NCBI GenBank assembly: GCA_020746105.1
Contig: CM036618.1
Coordinates: forward strand, 17,467,001 to 17,531,000
DNA from: Trogon surrucura
Taxonomy: Eukaryota > Chordata > Aves > Trogoniformes > Trogonidae
Direction of reading: 5' to 3'
DNA length: 64,000 nucleotides
Part shown: in pieces, positions 35,417 through 47,980 of the stretch
Layout: every line of letters starts with the position of its first letter
How positions within the stretch are numbered: position 1 is the stretch's first letter
The notes under the pieces: generated by a model
The model's input: the letters and a program-made list of their open reading frames with translations, nothing else
What the model was told of the DNA's origin: nothing
The model's database searches: none
Position numbers and translations under genes: made by a program

Positions 35417-36263
35417 TAAAACCAAAGTGCAACTGGTAACCTTTCCATACACCAGCCCACTTAAACCTTCTGCCTGGACAAACCTGCAACAACACAAGAA
35501 AGTTTCTCTTCTAAATTTTAGTGCTTCCAGCCCAAGAAGAATGAGGCACAGATGAACTAAAAGGGTAAGGGAATTTCTTTCACATTATTTCTACTTGTTA
35601 TTTCAATGACAGTTAATCCACAGAGATTTAGAGAACAGTCCCAGATCACATTCATGAGCTCTCGAGTGAAATAGCAGTTCTACTTAAGGAGTGTCCTTCA
35701 CAAAGGAGGAGCTGATCAAAAGTAGCTACAACAGCAGTAAGCGAAGAGCTGCACGAGCCGGTCAGTCATCTCAGCAAGCTCCGTCCATGCTGGGAAGCTG
35801 AGACACAGAGAAGGGCCAAGACCTGTCCCATACAAAGCTGGAATAGCTCCTGCTTCATGTTCACACACTGACCTACCAGTTACTGACACTTCATCCAGGC
35901 CAGGCTTTTTCTGTACAGACTCACCGAGCACTACAGCCCTTTTGTTTGCTCTGCATCACCTGCTGCTGCTGCCTGTAGACACCGAACCACAAAGGCTGTT
36001 GTAACACGCAGCCCTGTGACTGGCTTTGGGTGTGGTTCACCAGAAACCAGTACATTCCCTCTCCCTTCTTGCACCACCCTAATTTGTGTTTCCACCATCT
36101 AGTCACAATGGCAGGGTGCTGCAGGATGAAAGCTGGATTTAAGCTGTGATAGACACTTCTTGGGAGTATCCCCCAGAGAAACTCAAGGCTGAATCAGGCG
36201 ATAGAACTGTGAAAATATTTTTCCTCACCAAGATCAAGTTTGTCCAAGGTTGCTTGTGGCTTC

Positions 36264-36292
36264 AGTCATTTGACTCAAATAGTCATTTGACT
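36264..36292. repeat. Direct repeat of a near-palindrome
   Basis: AGTCATTTGACT occurs twice, starting at 36264 and 36281 (17-bp period, spacer CAAAT). Each copy is almost its own reverse complement. Confidence 0.85.
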
Positions 36293-38686
36293 ATTTTTGG
36301 TTTTGGTCATTAACTAAAAGAGCTGAAAAATCACCCAGTTCCCAAACCAACAGCTGTGCATCAGCCTTTCAGTCAAAATGAATAGGCAAAAAACTATTTT
36401 GATTTGAATTTTTAGGTCAGGCTGTACCATGACTTCATAAACTGCTCGCAGGTGCTGAATTTTTTATAGTGGTATTTTCAAGAGAATGGTCATTAGGTTG
36501 CACAGTGTTTGTTCTGGCAGATACTACTATTTCCATGGCATGCAGGCGAGGAGAAGCTCATTGGAAACTTTTTTTTTTCCCAAAGTATAAGAGAGATAAG
36601 GTCATTGTAATAACAATCCCCCATCTGTTCATTGCATGGCCCCTTCCTCCCCTTCTTGCGTGTATTCAGAGCATCCCCTGCTGTATTAGCAATTCCTGAT
36701 GTCTGGGAGGTATTTTCTCTGCAGAGGAATATTTATTTATTTATGGACTCAGTCAAAGCTTCAGGCATATACACAGCTTAATCTCTTAACATCTTGTCAA
36801 ATGCAGGTAGAAGAAGAAAATTCCAAGAGTTGGTTATAATGATGCTGAACTCTGCCCTCATCGGATGCGCTTTGCAGCTCATCACGGCGGTGGGAAGCGC
36901 TCCCACTCGTCTGAGGTCAGAACCAGCCTCCCTCGGGCTTTGCCACCCTCTCAACAGGGAAAGCAGCTGGCAACCTGCCTGCCTTTCCAAGGGAGGAAAG
37001 AGCAAACATCTCCCCTCAAGCCCATCTCGTGGAGAGGCACGTAACGCAACGATGTGCTGCGTTTTGTTTGTTTGTTTTCTACTTTCCATTTGCTTTGTGT
37101 AACAACTGTTCAGGCTCAGATCTGTTTTGCGAGTCATTGTGAAGTGAGCAGCAGTGGCAGATTTGTTTCAGCTGTTTTTGTTGAGCGTAGCGGAATGTGA
37201 AACAGAGGGCTTTGGAAAGAAAAGACAAAACGGGAGGGCCATTTCAAACTGTGAGTCCCTCTGCAGCGCTGCCAAACCCTGTGCAAAGAATAACTCTCGT
37301 GGAAGCACCTGATTTATGGCTACACCTATCTATAAAGGTTGGGAAACCAGTTGCCATGGTGGTATAAAATATTTCCTGTGATCATGGTTGTTACAAATCA
37401 AACCCACTGGCAGGAGCCACTCCCAGCACCCTAAGCTGGGGCTTCTGTGGGACCTGAGAGTCACTCAGGACTAAGTAACACCATGCAGCTTGCAAATGAG
37501 CTGCCCTCACCCCAGGACGGGGGGACAGGCCAATTCCCCTCATCCCTCCTGGACACAATATCATGAAGTGCATGGAACACACCACAAAAATGAGTTCCTC
37601 CATCCCTTTTTTTTCTTAATGCCTCTTTTGAGGCTTCCTGCTTGTAAAATCATGACCAAGTCTGATGCCCTTCCCTAGATGTAACAGTGATTCTTTCATG
37701 ACACCACAGCTGCAGGATACAGGGACTGGCAGACACCGCCCCATCAAAGCGATGATCTCAGGACAAATAACACAGACTTGTTCTCCAAAGCCTTCTGGGA
37801 GCTGAGATTTTCTCCGAGTTCAGTTCCCAGAACCTTGGGATCTATCTCCCAAAATACGGCCAACAGAATCTAAAAGAGGCTACCTTTCCAGTAAAAACAC
37901 CTTAGAGGTTCCACAGTTATTGAGCAGATAGATACTCAAATGCCCGCACACCAATGTGGGCACTGAATTGTGGTGCCTGAATGTTCCCTTACTCCTCCAA
38001 GGCTGGTAGATGAGAGGTGCTATGAAAAAATTGGGAAATGAAAGGCCTTTCCAAAGAGAGCAAGTGTTCCACTCCATTACTGCTCTCTCAATAATGGAGG
38101 TCTTGCATCCTTTCCCTGGCATTTCATTCACTGCTTGCAAGCACCATCAAAACAAAATGATGAGAACAGGCTCGGATCCTCCAGCTTCTGCAGGGAGGGC
38201 ACCCTCTTTGAAGCCATGGTTTCTGCGGTCACTGCTCGACTTGCGTTATTGAACAACCTCACAACTGACCCTGCCACCGTCTCAAGCTGCTTCATCTGCA
38301 CCGAGTGTGTGCGTATTTGCATAATAAATGAGACACACCAAAGCATAATATATTTATGCTATATCTCAAGCCACCTGCACATTATCATTCCAGTAACCTA
38401 TCCAGCAGGAAATGAATTCCACATCTCCACAGAGCAGAAATATGAAAATTAATTGATAAGCTACAAATGGATCATTGGGAACCCAAATGTGTGGAGAATT
38501 GTTCAGCCAAAATTAATCCTCATATCTCTGGAGCAAAGAGATTTATCATTTTAGGATCTTTCAGCCAGGCTTAGGAGTTTGTTAGTGATCGCTCCTTGAT
38601 CAAGCAACTGAAAGAAAGTGGCATTTGCTCTCTTCCTCTCTGTGTGAGTGTAGCACTGCAAGTCAACCAGGATTCTGTCCTGTGGT

Positions 38687-38735
38687 ATATATGCATATAT
38701 GTGTATATTTGTGTGTATATGTGTATAGATACATA
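38687..38735. repeat. TATG/TGTA low-complexity patch
   Basis: Imperfect alternation of TATATG, TGTATA and GTGTAT units over about 50 bp; an interrupted dinucleotide-type microsatellite. Confidence 0.8.
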
Positions 38736-41700
38736 GAGCAATGCTAGTTAAGTCAGAAATAACCTTATGGAAAGGCTGAATTTGCAGAATGGGGCTCTTC
38801 TGTCTTCATCTCCTGTTCTCTTTGAAACAGCACGACTAGCCTACCCTGATCTCTGCATATTATACTTTCACTTTTTTGAATGTCAAGAACACAAGAGAAA
38901 TAAATGCTGCATTAATATTAATATCCTCCTTGTCAAGCCAGCCCAGGCAGCAAAGGAGCACGGTGCTAGTCCAGGGAGCATACTAACCCACTGGCTTGTT
39001 AATTTGGGAGCTTGGGTTCAAGGCCAAAGCCAAAGGCTACGTTGCACCATGCATTGCTCTCTGGCTGACCCATTTCAGAGGTGACCCTGCTCCAGCAATC
39101 CCCCGAGCCCATCCCAAGGGTGGGGGGCACACATCCAATACCTGTGTGTGACCTGGCCAAGCCCGTCTCTGTCCAGATGGGGAACTGAGCAGCATCGCAG
39201 CAGCATCACCATCTCTCCGTCTCTGTCCTATGTTCCTGCTGCCTCTCTCAGCTGGAGGGTTGTCAGAACGCCAGAGGAGGCGAGAGGGTTTGCCACGCTT
39301 TCGATCAGAATTTTTAAATCATCAGTCGATGGAGTCCATGCCCTGCCAAGCAAACAGCTCTTGAAAGAATGAAAAATACATCTTCACCCTTGATGCAGAA
39401 AAATCATTGCTGTTACTACTTCTGAATTTGAGATTAAAACACAGCGATATCATAACAGCCAAGCAAGCCACCAACACTGCAGTCTCTCCTGATCAGGTCT
39501 GTCCTTTTTGTTTAAATGATCACATTTGCTCAGCTAATCCCCTGTGCAGTCAAAGTGGTTTTCCCTTACCAACAGCAGCGTCGGGGCTTTTGGGAAGATT
39601 GCTAAAGGGCAATTATGTATAGTCAAATCAATGAAATCCAATTATTTTCTCCAATGTCTGTCACTAATTGTCCCACCCTGACACAGCCCTTGTAAACCTC
39701 TCACGGAGAGGAAAGCTGCACTGAAGTTGACAAAATCAAGTATTGCAGCCATCCAGCTCCCATCCAGCCCCCATGTTTTCCAGTTATTTGACCATCACCA
39801 CCACCGAGCAGAAGGTGGAGGCTTATGGAATGTGGAGCCTGCATCAGACCCAAATGCTTGATGTCTATCACAGTATGAGTGAAAACAGGATGATTTCTGC
39901 TGCTTCCCCCCAAAACAACCACATCAGAAGACCCAGGTGCCCTGGGAAAATCCCTATCTCAACCACATTTAAATGTTCAGCTAACTAGAACTGACCCACT
40001 CTACAAAACCACCTCTTTGTCCTTGTTATGTCCATGGAGTGAAGCTTCAGTTACTCTCTCCAGCCTCCACCCCCGGCGTGCTTTTGGATGGCCACTGCTC
40101 CCAACGTGGCATTTGGCTCAGTAGATACTTGTGCCCAGTCTGCAAGCTCTGTACCATGCAACACCAAGTAAACTCTTGGTGCTTAATGAATGCTAATTAA
40201 TGTGATGTGTAGAATGGTGCAGTGATTAAAATGAGGTATTTTCTCTCACTGAAGAATGATTAATGTCTTGGACAGATGTGAGTGTCGTGCTTTGTTAGCT
40301 GTACATTGTGTGGTAAATAGGCACACACACAAACAGCACCCCATCGGAATACTAATCAGTCCTTCTGAATGGAATTCATTAAAAAGACAATGTTCCAAAT
40401 TCCACACGACTAATGTTACAATTACAACACTTGAATAGCTCTCAATGTAACTTCCATAGCCAAGTGCTCATCCATGCCTATATACTCAGAGAAAACAGAG
40501 CTGGAAATAAATCCAATTAAGATCTTTTAGATCTTTAGTGAAGAAGAACCAAAGAAGGAGAACAAATCGAAGATCCACTTCCAGAGTCAAGAACATGACG
40601 TGCCCAGTGGGAGTCTGTGTCGATTGCATCAACTGTGTTTCTATGTTTTTCATGTCTGGCTCGTGAAAGCGCAGGGTGGCAGCTGGTAGGATTTTCCAGT
40701 ATCACGTTGAGTTTAACTCCCACTAGGATCCAGGTCAGGCAGTGAAGCACACACAGGTTCCTATCAGGTCCCATTTGCCCTCTGTCAAACTTTAAAATCT
40801 AGTTTTCATTAAAAAACTGACCACCTTACTCCCTGTAGCTGACTGACAGGACTACCACATGGAGCTGCTGGTCACCACTGCCCCTGGAGATTTTGCACTT
40901 CCTAGATCTGCTGCTCAAGTGACCATCTTATTTTGTTGGCCATAGGCTGCAGGACAACACCATGAGCTGCCCTGGCAGCCTCTCCAAAGCTGAAGAAAAC
41001 TCCAGAAGAAGAGATGTGATAGCTCTCAGCTGCCCAACCACAGTCCAAAGAGGACACAGACATAGGTATCACCTCCACGAGAGAGAGATGTCCCTCCCAA
41101 AACAGCCCACATCCAAAGTGAGTGTGCAGTAGAAGGCAACAACCCCCGGCCACTCGACTTTGCCTTTTCAAAGACATATTATTCAGCTGTGTTTAACCAG
41201 GTTTACGAGATGGGTTAACACAGAGTCCTTGGTTCTATTTAGGCTGAACACTTTGGGTAGAAAAGTCCTCCTTTTGTTTAAAGGTGGATCTGCCTGCGTG
41301 GCACAGCAGTGCCATGTCCTGGTAGGGACATCCCAGCAGATCTTCGACACACCTCCAGCGACTGATGCCGGGAGCAGCTGCAGACCTTGGCCACAGGATG
41401 AACCAATGTCATGGGACAGGAGGAGAGATGAGGAGAAGCGCTGGTGGGAGTGACCAGCCAGGCAAGACATGACATATTTTATCTGACCCTGTTAAACGCT
41501 GTAGGGGGTGGCACTGTATAAGGAAATGCTGTTTCCCAGGAAGAGCTCACATTCAATATTCTCCATGGAAAAAACGTTTCTGAATAATTCAAAATAAAAA
41601 TTCATTTTCTTGCTTCATCTCCAGGAGCCCTTTTCTCTTCCCATTCCACTGACAATAGAACAGAGCAGGACAGGACAAGATGGAATATATTTTTCACCTT

Positions 41701-42688
41701 ATTAGATGAAATTGCCTGACATTCATGGCACAGTTTGACACCACTGAAATGCTGCATTTCAAGAAATCTGTCTGATGTTTCCCACCAGAAATATTTCAGC
41801 TTTTCTGTTCCGTAAAACATTTCAAAATTCTAACTCCAATTAAAGACAGGACCGAATTTCACAATGCTGGAATGTCTCACAATACTTACCACTTCGGTGT
41901 GCTGCAGTTGAGCTGACGGATTTGTGTAATACCATGCCCAACCTCTAACTCCATCATTCTTATAATTAGAGAATTCCAACAACAGGTTTAAATACAAAAA
42001 GCAAAATCAACCGCTGGCAAATCGGAGCAGGGTTTTCTCTGGGGTTGTGAATTTCATGTGATGCTTCTAGAAAGAAAACACATATTGTATACCAAATTTA
42101 TAAAAGAAAAAAAACAACAAAACACAAGCCAACAAAAGGGCTATGCATTCAACATTCACCTGGCTCTAGTCATCACGAACTATTTTCAAACACATCAGCC
42201 ACACGCCTTTCTTCACTCCATTTAAAGACATACTGCTCTGTCAATGCTAGTTTCACATTAATAGATTTTAATGGCTTTTTGTCTCATTTTCAGATTGACC
42301 CAAGAACTTCAATATCTTGACAGGTTACGTGAAATGACTGTTCAAGTCAGCTCACATTTGTCACACATTTAAGTCACAGGTATTGGAATTGTCAGATGAA
42401 TTTTTCAATTTGATATCATAGGAAAACAAATTGCTATTGACACACCGTGGGAAACACCCTGCTCCCAAGGTACAAAATGCCAGAAGTAACAACAGGGAGT
42501 ACCTGGGGGACTGGGGATATAAAAAAAAGTAAAACAGGTTGTCATGAAGTCTGCAGCCAATCTTGGGAAAACAAAACCCACAAAAGTCTGCTGCTACTTT
42601 TTCGTGTTCCCACCAAGTATTTCCTTGGTTGAACCTTTGTTAGTCAAGCATGATAGGGCTGCAGGTTTTCTTTGGTCCCACCACATTT

Positions 42689-42714
42689 TCTATTACACTT
42701 GGCAGTGTAATAGA
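42689..42714. repeat. Perfect 11-bp inverted repeat (hairpin)
   Basis: TCTATTACACT (42689-42699) and AGTGTAATAGA (42704-42714) are exact reverse complements around a 4-nt loop TGGC. Too short for a miRNA precursor. Confidence 0.85.
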
Positions 42715-44542
42715 CTTAATATCAGGCCTCAAGTCCATGCCCCATAGACATACTTTGTTTTGCATCTGTTTGGCCTATTTGTTGGAGATGTAAAATGGTC
42801 GACAGCAGTCATTTATTTGTAGTCAAAGTCTTAAAAAAAAAAATAAATTCAGTCTAATATAGTAAAAATAATAAATATTTACAGTCAAATAAGTAAAGCA
42901 AATGTTTTAATGGTTACTGTACATTTAAAAAACAACTGAGCTTCCAGATGGAAAAAAATTGTAAAACGGGAGCTGAGCTTCATGCACGGCTTTCTTTTTA
43001 AATAAAATTATTGGGTGTAAGACTTGTATATGCTTTTGTGTTCAGTTGAACATTCATTTATTGAGCTGACTCTTTGACGGACAGATGGCCACATAGCTGT
43101 GCAAAGCAATGTCAGAGTCTGTGCAATAATTTTTAAATCACATGGTGTCGCAGGGAATCATCTCTAATAACAAAGGCTCAGTGCAGGATGATGACAGTCT
43201 TGAAAAGGATCCTGTAATGCTGAGCCTGTCATGAGCAACGCAGCTCCAGGTTTCTTTCTGTCCTTTTTTCCTGCCAGTCACTTAACAGAAGGCACCAACT
43301 GATGAAGACTGGCAGCAGTGTCCTAGGGACAGAAAGATGATGACATAAGTTCAATAACCAGAGATCATCTCCCAGAGATCAGATGAAAGCCTGAAAGAGT
43401 TTCACACACTCCCTTACTCAGGTCAGGATTAGTCATTAGGCTTTCTTATTGTCTTCAACTTTAAAGATCATATACTCGCCACTCTCCCGGCACAGTCAGA
43501 CGGAAGAAAATAGCTACCACACTGTGGCAAATCTTTAGGTTGCTCCAGGTATAGTCCCACTCTATGTCACCTTCACCAAGACCCTCACGGAGCTCTGTTC
43601 CAGCCCTGTCAGTTGGAAACAGGAGTAGTAACGCCACACAAGTCAGTAAGTTAATCCTGGAGTACAATGGCTGAGTCAGGCGTATATATTTCTTCATTGA
43701 TATTTGCTGCAGAAAACCTAAAGATAATGAGTAATAAATTCCAGGATCCCCTGGCAGCAACAGCTTGAGCAGCTGACAGCTTTCCACAAGCCCCGGCCAT
43801 CTCTAGGTCAAGCTAGCGCTGAACTGCTCTGCCTGGGCATCTCAGGACCAATTTGAATCTTCACCACTGAGGACGTGGCTCTCTCCTGCTGCCTGACAGT
43901 GATGACTGGGGAAAACCAGCTTGGGGATAACCCTTGCTGCTCCCCAGGTTTCAGATGTGACTTGGGCATGACAGGTAATGGTCACTGTTAAGAGCCAGAG
44001 AAGGAGGAGTAAGTGCTTCAGCCACGACCAGAAACCCAGCCCTCACTCCTCCACTTCTGAGCTGAAGTCTCAGCAGCTTATTATGGTAAATATTTTTCCA
44101 GAGGATTTAGTTTCATGGTACCCCGATGCACAGCGGGATGCCATGGAGGGACCCCATGGGTGTCTGCCTGGACTGAATTCTCTCAAGGAGGAATTAGGGC
44201 CGGCATCTTTGATGAGGAGATTTACTCATGCACAGGATGCAGCCAGTCTCCTCAGCTTCCATCTATTTTCTTGTAATTACAGGGACATATGGTTGTATTT
44301 CATAATTAATTTCCACAAATTAGGGGTGTTCAAAGCTGGCTGCTTAGAACAAAACAATCAGGGTCTTATGTGAGTTTGCATTTCCATTCATTTATTTACA
44401 AATATTTGCAAGTTGGTTGTTCCAATATCCACAAGAAGACTTTATGCCTTCAAAATCTATTGTCACTGGGGAGCTCAGGGCTCTCAGTACATCTAAACAA
44501 AGTTGATTTCCCAACACTGTTCCATGGTCAGAATGTAATTTT

Positions 44543-44630
44543 TCTATACTGGGGAGACTGAGACACAAAAAGTCAGTGCTTTGATTCAGTCTTGTAGTAG
44601 GAACTCCAGCAGCGAGAATTTAGGTCAAAG
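44543..44630 (-). repeat. Possible MIR-like (CORE-SINE) relic
   Basis: CTATACTGGGGAGACTGAGA, CACAAAAAGTCAGTGCTTTG, then GTCTTGTAGTAGGAACTCCA and ATTTAGGTC, follow the reversed MIR/CORE-SINE order GGGGAAACTGAGGCACA ... AGTGACTTGCC ... CAGCAAGT...GGTC. The similarity is imperfect. Confidence 0.35.
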
Positions 44631-45696
44631 TGGTTTTTTCCCAAAAGAAGAGAAGAATTAACAAGAATGATAAAACCAAGATTGATATTTTAATTCACAT
44701 TTTAAGAATTTTCCTTTCTAAATGGCAAAAATACTTTTCCTGCTAACATATTGCCTGAACATAATAGCATTGGATTTTTTTACTACCAAAAAACTACTGT
44801 AAGGATTGTTGTAACTACTCGAGTATATGGAGGATCAGTGATTAGACCTTCCCAAGTAACAGAAATCCTGAAAAAGCTTAGAGATGTCTTACGTCATGAA
44901 GGTTTACTTCGATTTTGTTTCTTCTTCAAGTATATGTTATTTAGGTACATTAATGATTTAGTATGTGATATGTAGAAGTCAATCTGGAAACAATAGGAAG
45001 GGATTAAGAGGTCCTGAAATTTGCCTGAATACCCAGAAGAATTCTTGGAGAATGAAGCAGTGGAATAATTCCCCAGGTAAGCAGTCTCCCATTACCTTCC
45101 AAATGTAATTACTGCCTTGGATGTAGCACTGGAAAAACAGACACTAGGGAAAAAAATCTGCCCTGTCAATAAATATTTTTCTACTCTGACTTGCAGGATT
45201 ATTGGATAAGTTTTTCTTTTTGATATAGAGACTGAGTAGAACAGCTCTACACATTGCTACTTTTCAGTGGCTCCCTACAAATCTCCTCAGCTTCAAACAT
45301 ATTCTGCTTTCATGGCTCGGCATTCAAGTGACATTAAGTGAAATAGTGCTGCAGAAAAATGAAAAAAAAAATGCTCCAGGAATTTTAAAAAACCTTATTT
45401 TAGTTACTGTAGAATCAAAACCAAATTCCAGATTTTTTAAAGATGTGTGGTTTTCCCGTCTCCGTACAGCCAATCATTCAGTACTGTTAGCAGCCAAAGG
45501 AATTATTCAGGAAAAGCAAAACAAAACAAAACAACAATACTCTAGGAAGATGTTTGAACAAACATGTAAAACAGTATGTCTTATTCTATCCATTTATTTA
45601 GAGGAAAAATCCAGTGGAATTTGCTTGGCATTTCCTCATGATTTGCCTTGTAATACAAATATTAAAGGGATAGTTTAATTTAATATTCTCTGTCTG

Positions 45697-45777
45697 CAGA
45701 ATCCTGGAAAAATTCAAGCTGGAAAAGACTCCTAGAGATACCCAGTCCAACCTCGTGCTCATAGCAAGACTAGCTTC
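45697..45777 (-). mobile_element. Old CR1 3' tail fragment
   Basis: Reading plus, CAGAATCCTGGAAAAATTCA, AGCTGGAAAAGACTCCTAGA, GATACCCAGTCCAACCTCGT and GCTCATAGCAAGAC follow the reversed CR1 tail order (CAGAATCATAGAAT, GGTTGGAAAAGACC, GATCATCGAGTCCAACC). It is well decayed. Confidence 0.75.
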
Positions 45778-46042
45778 AAAATCCTTTGTATTTAAGTTTT
45801 ATTGCTTTATATATCAGCTCTGGCCCAGTAACAGACTGTGTGGTGCTTACATTTCGAGCAGAAGCAGAGCAGCCCAAGAGGCCATTTTGGGTCAGTCTTC
45901 TCCATTAAAATCTGAAGGTAGATTGAATAAATCCATCCTAATCATGAATTTTACTCTTCCCCAGGCCCCAATTCTCCCGCAGTGGGACCCCCCCTGGGAG
46001 ATGCTCTCCGTGAGGGCAGTTTGAGCCTCCCCGCAGGCTCTG

Positions 46043-46080
46043 GAGACTCTGGATGAATTGAATGTGTGAGAGACTCTGGA
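46043..46080. repeat. 27-bp period duplication containing a segment shared with 46931-46952
   Basis: GAGACTCTGGA occurs at 46043-46053 and again at 46070-46080. Between and overlapping them is a 22-bp segment (46051-46072) identical to 46931-46952. Details and interpretation are in the findings. Confidence 0.9.
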
Positions 46081-46749
46081 GACCCACTGTCAGATGGCTG
46101 TGGGGCACAGGCCACCACCAGCTACCCTGAACCCAAGCAGCCAAGGACGCATCGAGCCTGACATACAGCCGAGACAACAGGCAGCAGTGAGCCAGGGGAC
46201 CCAGCGAGCGTGTGCCTGCTCCCAGACCTGCTCTTCACCCTTCTGTGGGGGCACAGAACGTGGGCCACTGCTCCTGCAGGCAGAACTTCACCCTCACTGA
46301 CTGCCTGAATTACATCCAGGCTTATTAAATCCAAATTATTGCTCTTAATACTGCGGTAGAGTGAAACGGTGCAGGCAGTAGTACAGAGGCGAGACTAACA
46401 CTGTCACTTCTCCCATTCTCCAGTGGGATTTATTATGGCCATTTACTCTGGTCTTTTTGAGCTGAGCTCTAATTCTCTCCGTTCTGCAGCTAAACAAACT
46501 GCCCTCCCCCAGCACACATAAAAACCCATTTTCACAACCAGTGAGCACTACGTAAGCCAAGCAATTCCAGCACTAGCAGCAGAAAGGGATTATGTAGCTA
46601 TAGAGAAAACAGCATAACAGAAATTTAATTCTTCTCTTTTAAGGATTTGCAGAGATCATTTCTCCCTGGAAAAAAATAGCATCAGAGAGTAAAAGCACAA
46701 GTGATTGAGTGTAATGGTTTATGCACGTCTCTCTCTTTCCCTCTAACAG

Positions 46750-46821
46750 ATGTGACTTGGAAATTTCACACACCTGTCCCTACCCAGCAGCTTTCTCCTG
46801 ACTCCTGACAACGCCATGCAG
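46750..46821 (+). other. Candidate exon, 72 bp, with a possible start codon
   Basis: A very strong acceptor (GTCTCTCTCTTTCCCTCTAA followed by CAG, ending at 46749) and a strong donor (GCAG then GTAAGCAAA, GT at 46822-46823) enclose 72 bp. All three frames have stops, so it cannot be an internal coding exon. However, the last six bases are ATG CAG with G at -3, so it could be a 5' UTR exon ending in a start codon, or a non-coding RNA exon. The phase after ATG CAG is 0. Without transcript data this remains a prediction from splice signals. Confidence 0.33.
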
Positions 46822-47980
46822 GTAAGCAAACACAGAGGAAATAATGACAAGATGGAAAAGTAAACATGGGAGAGAGCATCCCACATTATGTAACATTGCA
46901 TTTAGAGGATTAATTGGGACAGGCTGATAAGGATGAATTGAATGTGTGAGAGCTACAGTTGTTTTAATTGAGCAGCTTTCCTCCAGGGAAGAGAGCTAAG
47001 TTTAAACCATCTGTCCAATTTCAGTGTCATTTGCCAAGGAAATGATTAAATATTTTAAGATTAAATCAAAACTCTGGGAATCAAGGCAGAAGCCTAGAAA
47101 GAAATGATTTGGGGGTTGCTTTACATGTAGCAATAGGAAGTTGAAGGTTGGCAGATTTTAAATACCATTTCTCCCTCCCACATGCACATAGACACATGAA
47201 TGCTTGTCCACAGCAGCTAAGAGAAAAATTGAGACACAAGGCACTTTGCAGCATCCGAGTGAGCCAAAGGCCAGTGCACAGCAAGAGGTGAGGGAAAAAA
47301 ACACCACAGTGGACAGGCTCGGACAATATCTGCCACACAGGGAGCGTCTGGGGTAACGGGTCCTCTGATGGGTGCTTCAATGACAGCTTCAGTGGGAGTG
47401 AGCATGGCACACACATGGCCCCACAAAGTCATTTTCTAGGAGTCTAAGAGCATTTGTGAAGTCTAATAAAGCATCTGAGTTACAGCTACTCGTCACAAAG
47501 CTGGTTTGTGGGAAAAAGCAAGATCTGTTGCCTCAAGGCAACTGAGGAAATAAGGGATTTCAGATGATTGCTCATACACAAAGCAACTCTTTTGCTACCC
47601 CCACATGTACTCACCCCATGGTGTCCGTCTGCCCCTCGTGTCAAGCTGTGAGGTGTTGACCAAGGCAAGGAGGAGGTGAGGGCACAGCAGAACAGAGCTA
47701 CTGTGTCTGCAAGCCTCCAAGCATTTGCAGAGGTAAGCAAAGTGACCAGAGTTCCCATTTCCCTGTCTGTAGAAAGGTTTTCCTTTTGCCACCTTACATC
47801 TGAAAAGCACCCAGCAGTCAGGACTGACAGTAGACTGTCTGGAAGCATTTCCTGCTCAGAGTGGAGAAAGATTTGTCTACAAAGTCACTTAGTTATTCTG
47901 ACGAATATAGAATGTTTCATTTAAACACAGAAGTCATTCCATGCCCTTCGCTGAATGGTGCTGGTGAAAACTTGGTGTCA

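Larger units (their letters stand above)
35417..45696. other. Longest low-repeat stretch, no gene seen
   Basis: About 10.3 kb without a recognised LINE or LTR. It contains a short direct repeat (36264-36292), a TA/TG-rich patch (38687-38735), a perfect hairpin (42689-42714), a MIR-like relic (44543-44630) and AT-rich tracts that look like conserved non-coding DNA (about 38290-38650 and 39390-39660). A possible donor (CCAG-GTAAGC at 45077) pairs with a good acceptor at 44930, but the interval has stops in all frames. Confidence 0.5.

Noticed and set aside
44931..45076. Exon-like segment between a good acceptor and a CCAG-GTAAGC donor
   Set aside because: Stops in all frames and no start codon context. 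Kept only as a note within the surrounding tract.
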